Shown: positions 47,116 to 57,304, counted from the stretch's first letter. The stretch is DNA of 64,000 bases from Vibrio aphrogenes (GCF_002157735.2 NZ_AP018689.1:2265619-2329618); one strand, 5' to 3'. The notes: a model not told the origin generated them from the letters alone. Numbers and translations: made by a program.

Positions 47116-47807
47116 TGCGTCACCTCATCGCTACTTTCATCCTCGCTACTGACATTAGCTGACGAGGTATCTTGAGCGATTAAAAAGATTCGCCGGATAT
47201 CGCCATAATCTTGTAACGTCAGCGTTATTTCTACCGCTGCCGGTAAGCGCTTATCTTGTTCCCACGAGGCTTGCCATTGGCCGTCATCATAAAAACGAAA
47301 CGACATCTTATCGACCTTATCGAGCAGGGTTTTCTGTAACGGCACTTGCCCGGTTGGCGTATCTGGGTAACGCCACCATACTCGCTGTAATTGATTACTC
47401 ACTAGTCGATAGCCCACTTTCAACACTTCTCCTCGAGGAAAAGCCTGTTGGGGGTTCTGCCATCCAAGGCGAGTAAATACGATCCCATCAGTATCGGAAT
47501 CTAATAAGTATTCAGCCACATACAAAAAGCGTGAGTGACTCGCGTCTGCATCCCCTTTAAAGGTTCGTCCAGCCATTTGGCGAAAATCATTTTCTAATAC
47601 AATCATGGCCCGCTGGAGTTGCTGTAAACGCTGAGTTTTTTCGGCCGATTGTTGATTACTGCGCTGCACCTGATTCACTACTTGGTAAGCCGCAATGCTC
47701 AGGCTGGCAAAAACCATGATCGCCACCAACACTTCAATCAAGGTAAAGCCAGTGCGGCGCTTGTTACGGCTTTGATTTACGGTGAATCGCACCTTATGGT
47801 CTAACAT
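47112..47807 (-). CDS. gspJ: Type II secretion minor pseudopilin J
   Basis: The 231-residue protein carries the prepilin cleavage motif RRTG/FTLIEVLVAIMVFAS after an 18-residue basic leader; Glu5 is present. The globular part contains the GspJ-typical WWRYPDTP segment. It forms the tip complex with GspI and GspK. The start overlaps the gspI end by 14 bp. The C-terminal tail is acidic and serine-rich (SSEDESSDEVTQ). Confidence 0.94.
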   Translation of the reverse strand: MLDHKVRFTVNQSRNKRRTGFTLIEVLVAIMVFASLSIAAYQVVNQVQRSNQQSAEKTQRLQQLQRAMIVLENDFRQMAGRTFKGDADASHSRFLYVAEYLLDSDTDGIVFTRLGWQNPQQAFPRGEVLKVGYRLVSNQLQRVWWRYPDTPTGQVPLQKTLLDKVDKMSFRFYDDGQWQASWEQDKRLPAAVEITLTLQDYGDIRRIFLIAQDTSSANVSSEDESSDEVTQ

Positions 47808-48159
47808 AGGTTCTCACCGTCATCAGGTTATTTTTGCGATCTTCATTGAGCGAGACACTGACATCCACCGCTTGAATCAGACTCACTCCCGTTTTCACCG
47901 GTGTCGCCGTCCAATACCACTTTTGTCCGGCAAATTCTTCTACACCTTTTTTCGTGGCCGTAAACGAGGATGATAAATGCACCATTGCCAGTTGATTATC
48001 CACTACCATGCTGGCAAAGGTTTTTTCTTCTAAATAGGTCAAGGTATTGATGTGTTGCGTCACGGCACGAATCACACTGATCGCCGCAGTCGCAAAAATC
48101 GCTAAGGCAATCAGCACCTCAAGTAGTGTCATGCCACGCTGACGGTTAAGGCGTTTCAT
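47794..48159 (-). CDS. gspI: Type II secretion minor pseudopilin I
   Basis: The 121-residue protein has a short leader and the motif RQRG/MTLLEVLIALAIFAT with Glu5. Methionine at position +1 is the usual GspI residue. It initiates tip assembly with GspJ and GspK in known systems. It overlaps gspH by 14 bp at its start. Confidence 0.95.
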   Translation of the reverse strand: MKRLNRQRGMTLLEVLIALAIFATAAISVIRAVTQHINTLTYLEEKTFASMVVDNQLAMVHLSSSFTATKKGVEEFAGQKWYWTATPVKTGVSLIQAVDVSVSLNEDRKNNLMTVRTYVRP

Positions 48160-48724
48160 CCATCACCTCTCCTGGTGCCAATATATGCACCTCACCCGTT
48201 TCGGTAACTTGAACTCGCCAGCTTTGAGTGATGTTTTGATTCGAAGTCGACATAAACCCCAAAGTAAAAGGCGTGATCTCTCCACTAGACAATACATAGA
48301 CTTGCGGTGGCTGCGCTTTGTCTTCGTCATCCTCAAAAAGGTCGGCATAAAAGCTTTCTTGTTTAAATAAGGAGTCTTTATGATTCCAAGCTTCACTGCC
48401 TAACTCGACATTTAAGCTCACCTCGTCGGGCAAATCAGTTGCCACAAAATATCGGCTCTCTTGAATAATCTCCCAGCCTTTTTGAGTGAGCGTCATGTAA
48501 TGATAATGAGATTTTTGAGTGTCGATAAACAACCCATAATCTTGACCACTTAACATGGCTTCATCACTGAGCAGTTGCAAGCGTTGAAAAAAACGCTGAG
48601 ATTGCTCTTTCGCTTGATCCTCTTTATTTTGCGGCAAGGTTTGCACCACCACTAAGGCGCTCAGTGACATTAACACCACCACTAAAAGCACTTCTAATAA
48701 AGTAAAACCACGCTGACGCTGCAT
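48146..48724 (-). CDS. gspH: Type II secretion minor pseudopilin H
   Basis: The 192-residue protein begins MQRQRG/FTLLEVLLVVVLMSLSA with Glu5. Its globular domain contains GQDYGLFID, typical of GspH. It is followed without gap by gspI. Upstream, 359 bp separate it from gspG, filled mainly by repeat module F, so its ribosome site and transcription depend on read-through or on a promoter inside the module. Confidence 0.93.
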   Translation of the reverse strand: MQRQRGFTLLEVLLVVVLMSLSALVVVQTLPQNKEDQAKEQSQRFFQRLQLLSDEAMLSGQDYGLFIDTQKSHYHYMTLTQKGWEIIQESRYFVATDLPDEVSLNVELGSEAWNHKDSLFKQESFYADLFEDDEDKAQPPQVYVLSSGEITPFTLGFMSTSNQNITQSWRVQVTETGEVHILAPGEVMDETP

Positions 48725-49083
48725 TGTGTTCCTTAGGTTTTGTTACGGGTTGCGAGAGCGCTCCGCTTCGTGACGCGAATAAGAGCAAAGTCGGTTTCTG
48801 GTTCCTGGTTCCTGGTTCCTGGTTCCTGGTTCCTGGTTCCTGGTTCCTGGTTCCTGGTTCCTGGTTCCTGGTTCCTGGTTCCTGGTTCCTGGTTCCTGGT
48901 TCCTGGTTCCTGGTTCCTGAAGAACAGCTTTCTGTGACAACCATATTAAAGCAAGTGCAAACATCTATTTATTACGAAAAATATTCAGCGTCAGCCACCT
49001 AGGGACTAGGAGCCAGGAACTAGGGCCCCTCTTTTGGAACCAGAGCCTAGCACCTCATCTCCTAGCAACTAAAAACCCTGCTC
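48725..49083. repeat. Heptamer-ended module F with (GGTTCCT)17 between gspH and gspG
   Basis: Seventeen perfect tandem copies of GGTTCCT fill 48800-48918, preceded by one GGTTTCT. The inverted right arm lies at 48997-49024 (ACCTAGGGACTAGGAGCCAG and AACTAGG), with more degenerate units up to 49070. Bases 48747-48790 carry GC-rich words (TTGCGAGAGCGCTCCGCTTC). No gene is present: the open frames are translations of the heptamer. Confidence 0.95.
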
Positions 49084-49545
49084 TTACTGAAAATCTTGAA
49101 TATTCCAGTTACCAATATCGCGTTGTGCGCCATCATCACCGCCTTCTTGACCATCGGAGCCAAGAGTAAACACATCCACTGTGCTGTGATCGCCAGGGCT
49201 CAAATATTGATAATCGCCACCCCAAGGGTCTTTCGGCAAACGCTTAATATAGCCGCCATCACGATAATTACGTGGTTCAGGGCTACCGCTTGGCTTAGAC
49301 ACTAACGCTTCTAACCCTTGATCGGTCGTTGGGTAAACACTGTTATCTAACTTATACATGTCTAAAGCATTTTCTAATGCCACAATGTCAGTTACCGCTT
49401 TTTGCTGATCGGCTTTTTCTTTGTTACCCAATAGGTTAGGAACAACAAAGCTGGCTAAAATACCTAAGATCACCACCACGACCATCACTTCAAGCAAGGT
49501 GAAGCCGCGTTGTTTATTTGTTGATAAATTCAATTTTCTAGTCAT
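49084..49545 (-). CDS. gspG: Type II secretion major pseudopilin G
   Basis: GspG builds the pseudopilus shaft. The 153-residue protein has the leader MTRKLNLSTNKQRG and the cleaved N-terminus FTLLEVMVVVVILGILASFV with Glu5, then the calcium-binding C-terminal loop region (DVFTLGSDGQEGGDDGAQRD). The ATG ending at 49545 has TAGGAGT upstream; a longer frame to 49620 is not supported. It stands isolated in the operon between repeat modules F and G. Confidence 0.96.
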   Translation of the reverse strand: MTRKLNLSTNKQRGFTLLEVMVVVVILGILASFVVPNLLGNKEKADQQKAVTDIVALENALDMYKLDNSVYPTTDQGLEALVSKPSGSPEPRNYRDGGYIKRLPKDPWGGDYQYLSPGDHSTVDVFTLGSDGQEGGDDGAQRDIGNWNIQDFQ

Positions 49546-49624
49546 TGTGACTCCTACATAGATGAGTTCGTTTCTCAAATTTTGATTTTCGTAATTCGTA
49601 TTGCGTCTCTCGTGATGCAAATAA

Positions 49625-49791
49625 GAGTTCCTAGTTTCGAGTTCCTAGTCCCTAGAAAAAGCGGACCGTGATCGTTATTTCTTGTACACCAGACTGGCAA
49701 CACCTCATAATCTTTTCGACTATCGAGAGTAATGTCGTAGAGTCTCGATTCAATGCTCTACCTAGAAACTAGGGACTAGGTACCAGGAACC
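49625..49791. repeat. Heptamer-ended module G between gspG and gspF
   Basis: The left arm 49625-49658 reads AGAGTTCCTAGTTTCGAG then TTCCTAGTCCCTAGAAAAAG. The right arm 49760-49791 reads ACCTAGAAACTAGGGACTAG then GTACCAGGAACC. The arms are inverted relatives of each other. The interior has no gene. It ends 7 bp before the gspF stop codon. Confidence 0.85.
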
Positions 49792-49797
49792 TCTCTT

Positions 49798-51018
49798 CTA
49801 CTGCGTTACCAAATTATTCAACTCCAAGATTGGCATTAAGGTGGCGGTAACGATAAACAAGACAATACCAGCCATAAACACAATCAATAATGGCTCAAAA
49901 ATACCTAATGCCATATTCACGAGCGACTCAAAATCTCGGTCTTGGTTATCCGCCGCACGAATCAGCATCGGCTCGAGTTCACCACTTTGTTCCCCACTGG
50001 CGATCATGTGTAACATCATAGGGGGGAATAGCTTGGTATATTCTAAAGACTTACGTAAGCTGGTCCCTTCACGTACTTTATCGGCCGCTTCTAAAATTTG
50101 GGCTTTAAAATACTGATTGCTCATGACATCGGCTGCCACTCTCATCCCATCTAATAACGGAATGGCGCTGGAGGAACAGATGGCTAAAGTACGAGCAAAG
50201 CGCGAGGTATTCAGCCCTTTGGCGACTTTGCCTATAACGGGTAAGGATAAAATCCGTCGGTCCCACTTCATTCTAAAATCAGGTTTTTTCAAAGCCAATT
50301 TAAGCAAGATCACCGTGATGACCAGTAAAGCCAACACCAGTAATCCCCAATGCTGCACAAAATTACTCGCCAGCAATAGGAACTGGGTCGACATCGGCAG
50401 CCCTTGGCCCATTTGAACAAATTGATCGACAATTTTAGGAACTACCGCAGCCAGCAAGAAAGCCACCACACTAATGGCAATAATGGTCAGCATCATGGGG
50501 TAAATCATGGCTTGTTGCAGTTTAGAGCGCATCTTTTGACGATTTTCAGCATAATCAGCCAAGCGATCCAAAATTGCATCTAAATGCCCTGATTTCTCCC
50601 CGGCAGCTACCATGGCACAAAACAAATCATCAAAAATGGCTGGGTATTCCGCCATACTGTCCGATAAGGTATAGCCTTCCACCACTCGTGAGCGAATACT
50701 CACCAACATATTGCGAATATGTGGTTTTTCCGTTTGGTCAGCAACCGCGCGAATACACTCCTCTAAAGGCATTCCCGCTTGCACTAAGGTGGACAACTGG
50801 CGAGTCACTAAGGCCAATTCATTGGTGCTGATCCCACGCTGAAAGCTCAAGCCAGAGCGACGATTGCGCTGGGATCTCGCTTTGGTTTCAATCACCTCTG
50901 TGGGCATTAACCCTTTTTCTTTTAAGCGTTGGCGAACTTGGCGAGCATTATCGCCTTCCAAAACCCCTTTTTTCAGCTTTCCTTTTACGTCCAGCGCTTT
51001 ATATTCAAATGCGGCCAT
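49798..51018 (-). CDS. gspF: Type II secretion inner-membrane platform protein F
   Basis: The 406-residue protein has two homologous cytoplasmic helical domains and three membrane segments (about 170-195, 220-240 and 375-400). The family motif STNELALVTRQLSTLVQAGM is near residue 62 and GMPLEECIRAV follows. It interacts with GspE and GspL. It starts 3 bp after gspE. Confidence 0.95.
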   Translation of the reverse strand: MAAFEYKALDVKGKLKKGVLEGDNARQVRQRLKEKGLMPTEVIETKARSQRNRRSGLSFQRGISTNELALVTRQLSTLVQAGMPLEECIRAVADQTEKPHIRNMLVSIRSRVVEGYTLSDSMAEYPAIFDDLFCAMVAAGEKSGHLDAILDRLADYAENRQKMRSKLQQAMIYPMMLTIIAISVVAFLLAAVVPKIVDQFVQMGQGLPMSTQFLLLASNFVQHWGLLVLALLVITVILLKLALKKPDFRMKWDRRILSLPVIGKVAKGLNTSRFARTLAICSSSAIPLLDGMRVAADVMSNQYFKAQILEAADKVREGTSLRKSLEYTKLFPPMMLHMIASGEQSGELEPMLIRAADNQDRDFESLVNMALGIFEPLLIVFMAGIVLFIVTATLMPILELNNLVTQ

Positions 51019-51021
51019 GCT

Positions 51022-52545
51022 TTACCCTTCCTTGGTCACACGCAGCACTTCTTCTAACGTCGTAATGCCTTGGCGTACTTTTGCTAAACCATCATCACGG
51101 ATACTCGGCGTTTTCGAGCGAATCGCGTGTTCAATGGCTTGCTCTCCCGCTTCTGAATGGATCAATGCTTGAGTTTCATCATCAATCATCAATAACTCAT
51201 GAATACCGGTTCGACCACGATAGCCTTTATAATTACAATGCTCACAACCTTGGGGCTTAAAGAGTTCTAATTCATCACTTTTCTTTAAACCAAACAGTTT
51301 CTTTTGTTGCTTATCCGCTTGATAAGGTTGCTTACAGCTCGGACAAAGAGTTCGGACTAATCGCTGAGCCAAAACTCCTAATAAAGAAGAAGAAATTAAA
51401 AATGGCTCGATACCCATATCACGCAAACGGGTGATCGCACCAATCGCGGTATTGGTGTGTAACGTTGACATCACTAAGTGACCGGTTAACGAGGCTTGCA
51501 CTGCAATCTGCGCAGTTTCTAAGTCACGGATCTCCCCAACCATCACCACGTCTGGGTCTTGACGTAAAATGGCGCGTAAACCTCGAGCAAAGGTCATGTC
51601 GACTTTAGGATTGACTTGAGTTTGGCCGATACCATCAATATCAAATTCAATCGGATCTTCAACCGTCAGAATATTGCGCTCACTGCTATTAAGCTCTTGC
51701 AGCCCAGCATATAAGGTCGTGGATTTACCCGAACCAGTTGGGCCAGTAACCAAGATGATGCCGTGTGGACGGGCAATCAAATGACGGAATGCTTCGTGGT
51801 TTTTGTTGGTCATGCCTAAACTGTGTAGATCCAAACGGGTGGCATTTTTATCCAACAAACGCATAACCACTCGTTCGCCATGAGAAGAAGGCATCGTCGA
51901 AACCCGCACATCCACCGCACGTCCGCCGATGCGCAAGGAAATACGTCCATCTTGTGGCACGCGTTTTTCAGCAATATCGAGTTTGGCCATTACCTTAACC
52001 CTAGATACTAGGATCGGAGCCAATTTACGACTTGGCGATAACACCTCTCGTAACACCCCATCAACGCGGAAGCGAATCGACAACACTTTCTCGAAGGTTT
52101 CGATATGAATATCCGAGGCACCTTCTTTAATCGCTTCACCTAACATAGCGTTAATCAATTTAATGATCGGCGCATCATCTTCCGATTCAAGCAAGTCTTC
52201 ATTTTCCGGTAATTCTTCTGCCAACGAAAAGAAATCGTCATCCGCGCCAATGTCTTCCATTAACTGACGCGCCTCAGAAGAATCACGCTGATAGGCTTGA
52301 GTGAGTTTATTTTCAAACTCACTCGCGGTTAACGGTTGCGGCTTAAAAGCTTGCCCACAGGCTCGGCGAATTTCGAGTAATACTTGTGGCGTCAATGTGC
52401 CCACAAAATACAGTATTAACTGAGCGTCCTGCTGCTCCAACACCACTTGATGACGCTTGGCATAAGCAAAGGGTAAACGAAATATCGTCCGCGCCTCCAC
52501 ATCCTGATAGGCGTGATGTGATGATGGTTCGAGCGGCGACATCAT
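51022..52545 (-). CDS. gspE: Type II secretion ATPase E
   Basis: GspE powers pseudopilus assembly. The 507-residue protein has an N-terminal GspL-binding domain, then the hexameric ATPase core with Walker [10 protein letters not shown] (268-276), an Asp box, Walker B-like [11 protein letters not shown] and His box, and a zinc-binding tetracysteine module [14 protein letters not shown] near residues 397-438. The start overlaps the gspD stop by 4 bp. Confidence 0.97.
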   Translation of the reverse strand: MMSPLEPSSHHAYQDVEARTIFRLPFAYAKRHQVVLEQQDAQLILYFVGTLTPQVLLEIRRACGQAFKPQPLTASEFENKLTQAYQRDSSEARQLMEDIGADDDFFSLAEELPENEDLLESEDDAPIIKLINAMLGEAIKEGASDIHIETFEKVLSIRFRVDGVLREVLSPSRKLAPILVSRVKVMAKLDIAEKRVPQDGRISLRIGGRAVDVRVSTMPSSHGERVVMRLLDKNATRLDLHSLGMTNKNHEAFRHLIARPHGIILVTGPTGSGKSTTLYAGLQELNSSERNILTVEDPIEFDIDGIGQTQVNPKVDMTFARGLRAILRQDPDVVMVGEIRDLETAQIAVQASLTGHLVMSTLHTNTAIGAITRLRDMGIEPFLISSSLLGVLAQRLVRTLCPSCKQPYQADKQQKKLFGLKKSDELELFKPQGCEHCNYKGYRGRTGIHELLMIDDETQALIHSEAGEQAIEHAIRSKTPSIRDDGLAKVRQGITTLEEVLRVTKEG

Positions 52546-54584
52546 TCTTGATCACCTTGTGTTTCATGTTGGCTGATCTGATCTAAAAAGGCTTGAATTT
52601 CGGCAGGTTGACGTGCCTCATTGCCAAATTTTGGTAATACCGGTGTTTCAGTATTTGGCATCAATTTTAAGCCTTTTTGCGCGCGGTATAATTGCTCTGC
52701 ACGAATATAGTTATATTTACGGCGAGACAGACCATCGATCGCCATCCCATCACGAATAATGGTTGGTTTAATAAAGACCATCAGATTCTTTTTCTCTTTA
52801 CTGGTTGAAGTATAAGAGAATAAGGTGCCTAAATACGGGATATCTCCCAACCAAGGAATCTTAGAAATACTTTCTTGAGCGCGGTCATCCATCAAGCCGC
52901 CAAGCACGATCATTTGACCATCTTGTACCATGACCGACGTAGTAATTTGACGCTTAGCAAAACGAACATCAACCGCACCATTCGCCCCTAAGACGTTCGA
53001 CACTTCCTGATCAATATTCATTTGAATTGAGTCACCCTCATTAATTTGAGGTGTGACTTTCAGCTTGATACCCACTTCTTTACGGTCAACCGTTTGGAAT
53101 GGGTTTGAATTATCAGAACTTGCCGTCGACCCGGTCACTACTGGCACTTCTTCACCTACAATGAATGAAGCTTCGGTGTTATCAAGCACCGTGATACTCG
53201 GTGAAGAAAGAATATTGGAGCTGGTATTGGTGGCAACCGCACTGATTAACGCCGCCCAGTCTCCTTTGACAATGCTCAGCGCCGCGCCATTAACCCCGCT
53301 TAATGCTGAAGCTAAGGTCGAATAATCACCAGATTCAGTAGTGGTTTCGTTACGCAAGAAGTTCCCGTCATCATCATAGACTGCGGTGGTTGAAGTGGTG
53401 TCTTTGGCTTCTTCAATACCAATTGCAACTTGACCAATTTGCGCATTGGCATTGGAATATTGCACCATAGAGCCGGTTTCTAGGTTGGCATATTGCGCGC
53501 CTAACTCAATCCCGTCGGCTTCAGAAACTTCAACGATAAGCGCTTCAATAAGCACTTGAGCACGACGAATGTCCAATTGGTTAATCACATCTTCCAACGC
53601 TTGCATAATGTCAGGCGGAGCGGTTAACACTAGGGAGTTAGTGCCTTTGTCTGCTGTGATCATCACCTTGTTAGTGCTGGTGCTAATAGTGGCTGATTTT
53701 GAATCTTTTTCCGCTTGCAGATTATCTGACACTCCTTTTAGCACATCCACCAAGTCTTCCGCTTTGGCATAGCGTAAATACACCACTCGGTTATTACCTT
53801 TGGTGGCCATTTCCACATCAAGTTGGCTAATCAGTTTTTTCAAGCGTTGACGGACTTTAGGGTCACCAGAAATTAAGATAGAATTGGTGCGTTCATCGGC
53901 CACCAATTTAGGCTGCAATAATTCAGGAGTATTTTTGGCATCGGCGCTTTTATTTAGCGCATCGACAATTCGCACCATTTCGGTGGCAGAAGCATTTTTC
54001 AGCTCAACGACTTCCACCTCTTTATCGCCCGCTTGATCGACACGTTTAATGATTTCCGCTAAGCGATTAACCACGGACGCACGGCCGGTCAGCAAGATGA
54101 TATTAGAAGGGTCATAATGAACCACGTTACCCGCACCAGCATTGTCATTAAGCTGACGCAAAATAGGTGACAACTCGCGTACTGAAACATTTTTTACCGG
54201 CACGACGCGGGTGATCACTTGATCGCCTGTAATCTTAGAATCATTACCAACCACAGGCACTGCCGCAGTTTTGGCGTCTTTATCTTTAATGACCTTTAAA
54301 ATGCCATCGTCCATTTCCACGACCGCATAACCGTAAACTTCAAGGACATTTAAAAAGAATTTATAATATTGCTCTTGATTGAGCACGTCGTAACTGCGCA
54401 CATCAATTTTGCCACGAATCGTCGGGTCAACAATGATCGTCTTATTTAAATTACGCCCAACAATATTAATGAACTCTTGAATGTCGGTACCTTTAAAACT
54501 GGCACTAAAATCTTCCGCTGACGCTGGAATCGACACAAAACTGGTCATTACGATTAGTGAGACTTTGCTCAACCACTTTTTCAC
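52542..54584 (-). CDS. gspD: Type II secretion outer-membrane secretin D
   Basis: The 680-residue protein has a signal peptide (residues 1-23, cleaved after SIPASA), periplasmic N0-N3 domains and a C-terminal secretin domain with [10 protein letters not shown] and the family segment near residue 540-600 ([31 protein letters not shown]). It ends with the S domain that binds a pilotin. The length is usual for the Vibrio type secretin. It follows gspC by 60 bp. Confidence 0.97.
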   Translation of the reverse strand: MKKWLSKVSLIVMTSFVSIPASAEDFSASFKGTDIQEFINIVGRNLNKTIIVDPTIRGKIDVRSYDVLNQEQYYKFFLNVLEVYGYAVVEMDDGILKVIKDKDAKTAAVPVVGNDSKITGDQVITRVVPVKNVSVRELSPILRQLNDNAGAGNVVHYDPSNIILLTGRASVVNRLAEIIKRVDQAGDKEVEVVELKNASATEMVRIVDALNKSADAKNTPELLQPKLVADERTNSILISGDPKVRQRLKKLISQLDVEMATKGNNRVVYLRYAKAEDLVDVLKGVSDNLQAEKDSKSATISTSTNKVMITADKGTNSLVLTAPPDIMQALEDVINQLDIRRAQVLIEALIVEVSEADGIELGAQYANLETGSMVQYSNANAQIGQVAIGIEEAKDTTSTTAVYDDDGNFLRNETTTESGDYSTLASALSGVNGAALSIVKGDWAALISAVATNTSSNILSSPSITVLDNTEASFIVGEEVPVVTGSTASSDNSNPFQTVDRKEVGIKLKVTPQINEGDSIQMNIDQEVSNVLGANGAVDVRFAKRQITTSVMVQDGQMIVLGGLMDDRAQESISKIPWLGDIPYLGTLFSYTSTSKEKKNLMVFIKPTIIRDGMAIDGLSRRKYNYIRAEQLYRAQKGLKLMPNTETPVLPKFGNEARQPAEIQAFLDQISQHETQGDQE

Positions 54585-54644
54585 ACCATGCTCCTGCTCA
54601 CTCGAGGTGATTGTACTGTCCTGAAAGCAAATGCCACATTCGCT

Positions 54645-55544
54645 TTAAAATTGAATATAAATATCATAAGGCTGACCATCTCGTTCAACCGTTAGATTCC
54701 ACTCAGAAGAATCTAAGGCACTTTTCCACAGTTGTGCCATTTGCGAGGAATCTTTTAAATCTTGACCATTTAAAGCGGTCGCAATATCACCATCTTTCAA
54801 CCCCACTTGATCAAATAAAGCGCGATCTTTACCGGGGCGAACGCGATAACCTTTTAATTGGCCATCGTCCATCACTTGCGAAAGACGTATGTATTGAAAA
54901 ATCTTTTGTGGGTCCGCGGCGATTTCTTGTCGAACCTCATCTAAATCGTTGCGCGAATCGGCAGACTCTTCGGTGGCTTGTTTGCCACTGTTATCGCTTA
55001 ATAATTGCGGAGAAGCGCTGTAATCAATACCTTGCAACATCAAGGTTTCATCTCGCCCTTGGTTACGAATAATCACGCGGTCAACGTACACCGCTTGTAA
55101 CGTGACTCGGGTATTCTCAATCGTTTCGCCTAAACCATAGGTCGCCTGTTTACCCTGATTAGCAATGATCGCCAAACTCAATTTGTCATTACTACTTGCC
55201 ACCGCTCCCACTAAGGTTAAGCTCAAGCGCGTTTGCGGAACATCTTTCGCCACCGGCTGACTGACTTCCGTTTGATTATACAAACCAAATAAATTAGCAC
55301 TGAGCAGTGACGACACATGATCCGAGGATGACGAGGTGTTAGACGTTTGATGAGAGACTTGCGGTGCAGACCATCGAGCAACACTCGGTGGCGCTGAAAA
55401 TAATGACCAAATCAATATACCAACCAGCCATGCACTTAAAGCTACCAACATCAAAGTACACAAAAAGCTAAGTTGAGCCTGATGTTGTACCCATCGGTTC
55501 GATAATTGTGACCAGTGCTGCGGCCAATTGCCTTTTAACATCAT
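54645..55544 (-). CDS. gspC: Type II secretion protein C
   Basis: GspC links the inner platform to the secretin. The 299-residue protein has one membrane segment (residues 23-48), the HR domain (about 100-180, LSLTLVGAVASSNDKLSLAI) and a C-terminal PDZ domain (about 225-299, GYRVRPGKDRALFDQVGLKD). The ATG ending at 55544 has AAGGT 11 bases upstream; a start at 55571 lacks a ribosome site. It is the first gene of the gsp operon. Confidence 0.94.
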   Translation of the reverse strand: MMLKGNWPQHWSQLSNRWVQHQAQLSFLCTLMLVALSAWLVGILIWSLFSAPPSVARWSAPQVSHQTSNTSSSSDHVSSLLSANLFGLYNQTEVSQPVAKDVPQTRLSLTLVGAVASSNDKLSLAIIANQGKQATYGLGETIENTRVTLQAVYVDRVIIRNQGRDETLMLQGIDYSASPQLLSDNSGKQATEESADSRNDLDEVRQEIAADPQKIFQYIRLSQVMDDGQLKGYRVRPGKDRALFDQVGLKDGDIATALNGQDLKDSSQMAQLWKSALDSSEWNLTVERDGQPYDIYIQF

Positions 55545-55907
55545 GTATAATGATACCTTATTCGATTCCATTCAGTGTTATTTGTAACATACTCACCTTA
55601 AAGGCTAACTAGGATTAAACCAAATAAAATCCCTTCTTCCCACCAACAAAATTGACTTTTTTGAGCCTATCTCGATTGTTTTATTCTAATATGAGCTTTT
55701 TGTACTTTTTTAATCCATCTCAATCAAACACACCTTGCTTGAACAAGGCCCCACTAACAGACTACAAAATCACAAGAAAAATCCCATTAACGAGGGTTTT
55801 TCTCTCATTGACTTGAATTTTCTGCTTCTCATCACCATTTTCTCTCCAGACACATTCTGTTTCCAATAAATGCTATTTGATAGCATGCTTGGATGTCATT
55901 TTCAGGT

Positions 55908-55933
55908 AGGCCGCACAAAACAATAAGCGGCCT
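55908..55933 (+). promoter_or_regulatory. Hairpin in the leader region of hslR
   Basis: The arms AGGCCGC (55908-55914) and GCGGCCT (55927-55933) can pair with a 12-base loop, 30 bp before the hslR ATG. A second small palindrome TGCTAT-TTG-ATAGCA lies at 55871-55885. The 391-bp gap between divergent gspC and hslR holds no gene and otherwise looks AT-rich. Confidence 0.45.
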
Positions 55934-55962
55934 TACGATTATTTTGAAGGCCATAACTCAAC

Positions 55963-56352
55963 ATGAGCTCACCAACTTTAACAGTACGTTTAGATAAATG
56001 GCTTTGGGCGGCACGCTTTTACAAAACACGCTCAATTGCAAGAAGCATGGTTGATGGCGGTAAAGTTCACTATAATGATCAACGAACTAAACCAAGTAAA
56101 ATCGTCGAATTAGGTGCTGAAATTCGCTTACGACAAGGGAATGAAGAAAAAACCATTGTCATAGAAAAAATTTCCGATCAGCGCCGTGGTGCCCCTGAGG
56201 CCCAAACATTATATAGAGAAACTGAAGCTAGTGTGAAAAAACGTGAAGAAAATGCACAAAAACATAAACTTAACGCGTTATATAGCCCAAGCCCAGAACG
56301 ACGTCCAGATAAAAAGCAACGCCGTAATCTCATTAAATTCAAACATCAGTAA
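55963..56352 (+). CDS. hslR: Ribosome-associated heat shock protein Hsp15
   Basis: Hsp15 rescues 50S subunits that carry a stalled nascent chain. The 129-residue protein has an S4 RNA-binding domain near residues 8-65 ([40 protein letters not shown]) and a basic C-terminal tail. It precedes hslO by 23 bp, the usual heat-shock pair. Confidence 0.95.
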   Translation: MSSPTLTVRLDKWLWAARFYKTRSIARSMVDGGKVHYNDQRTKPSKIVELGAEIRLRQGNEEKTIVIEKISDQRRGAPEAQTLYRETEASVKKREENAQKHKLNALYSPSPERRPDKKQRRNLIKFKHQ

Positions 56353-56375
56353 CCGCCCGAAGGAGTCCTAAACTC

Positions 56376-57242
56376 ATGGCAAATAACCTTTTGCACCGCT
56401 ACTTATTTGAAGATTTGTCCGTTCGTGGCGAACTTGTTCAACTAGATACCGCGTATCAAGACATTCTTGCGAATAAAGATTACCCACAACCGATTCAGGC
56501 TCTATTGGGTGAACTCTTCGTTGCCACCAGCTTGCTCACAGCCACCTTAAAATTTGAAGGCTCAATCACTTTGCAATTACAAGGTGATGGCCCTGTCTCC
56601 TTGGTAGTGATCAATGGCGACCATAACCAAAAAATGCGTGGCGTCGCGCGTTATAAAGGTCAAATTAATGCTGAAGCAAACCTGCACGAATTAATTGGCA
56701 ATGGTCACCTAGTGATCACTATTTCTCCTAATAAAGGAGAGCGTTATCAAGGTGTTGTTGGCCTTGAAGGCGATACTCTTTCTGACATTTTAGAAAGTTA
56801 CTTTGAACGCTCTGAGCAATTAAAAACCCGTTTATGGATCCGTACTGGCGAATATCAAGGTCAAGCGCATGCCGCGGGAATGCTATTGCAAGTCATGCCT
56901 GATGGTACAGGTTCTGCAGATGATTTTGAGCACTTAGAAAAACTGACAGAAACCATCAAAAATGAAGAGCTTTTCTCACTAGAAGCGAACGAAGTGTTGT
57001 ATCGTCTTTACAACCAAGAAAAAGTCCAATTGTTTGCTCCTCATCCTGTGGAATTTTTCTGTGGTTGCTCACGTGAACGCAGTGCTGGTGCCATTGCGAC
57101 GGTCGCCAAAGAAGAACTCGATGATATTTTAGCTTCTGAAGGCGAAGTGGCATTACATTGCGACTATTGTGGTAGCACTTACGCTTTCGATGCCGCTCAA
57201 GTTGATGAAATCATTACCGAAGCTAAGAAAAACCTTCATTAA
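56376..57242 (+). CDS. hslO: Redox-regulated chaperone Hsp33
   Basis: Hsp33 is a holdase activated by oxidation. The 288-residue protein has the zinc-binding redox switch with Cys229 and Cys231 (CGC) and Cys262 and Cys265 (CDYC) near the C-terminus. These four cysteines release zinc on oxidation. GAAGGAGTCC precedes the ATG. A hairpin with T tract ends the transcript. Confidence 0.97.
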   Translation: MANNLLHRYLFEDLSVRGELVQLDTAYQDILANKDYPQPIQALLGELFVATSLLTATLKFEGSITLQLQGDGPVSLVVINGDHNQKMRGVARYKGQINAEANLHELIGNGHLVITISPNKGERYQGVVGLEGDTLSDILESYFERSEQLKTRLWIRTGEYQGQAHAAGMLLQVMPDGTGSADDFEHLEKLTETIKNEELFSLEANEVLYRLYNQEKVQLFAPHPVEFFCGCSRERSAGAIATVAKEELDDILASEGEVALHCDYCGSTYAFDAAQVDEIITEAKKNLH

Positions 57243-57243
57243 T

Positions 57244-57259
57244 TTATTGTATACAATAA
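57244..57259. promoter_or_regulatory. Perfect 16-bp palindrome after hslO
   Basis: TTATTGTATACAATAA is a perfect palindrome starting 2 bp after the hslO stop. The inner word TTGTATAC recurs at 57428-57435, about 90 bp before pckA. It could be an operator of the GntR type, but this is a guess from symmetry only. Confidence 0.3.
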
Positions 57260-57277
57260 GTCATAGAATTTTTTGAT

Positions 57278-57304
57278 AAAGCCGCGGAAACGTGGCTTTT
57301 TTTC
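57278..57304 (+). terminator. Terminator of hslR-hslO
   Basis: The arms AAAGCCGCG and CGTGGCTTT pair (one G-T) around a GAAA loop and are followed by a run of T. The spacing after hslO is 36 bp. Confidence 0.88.

Noticed and set aside
48800..48918. Integron-type attC or other recombination sites in the heptamer arrays
   Set aside because: The arrays lack the core sites and paired R and L boxes of attC, and no integrase is present in the window.
48624..49002. Several open frames with EPGTRNQ or GSWFLVP repeats
   Set aside because: These are translations of the GGTTCCT array in different frames and overlap gspH.
55745..55805. Terminator in the gspC-hslR gap (GAAAAATCCC and GGGTTTTTC)
   Set aside because: The stem is short with a bulge and there is no upstream gene on the plus strand that would need it.
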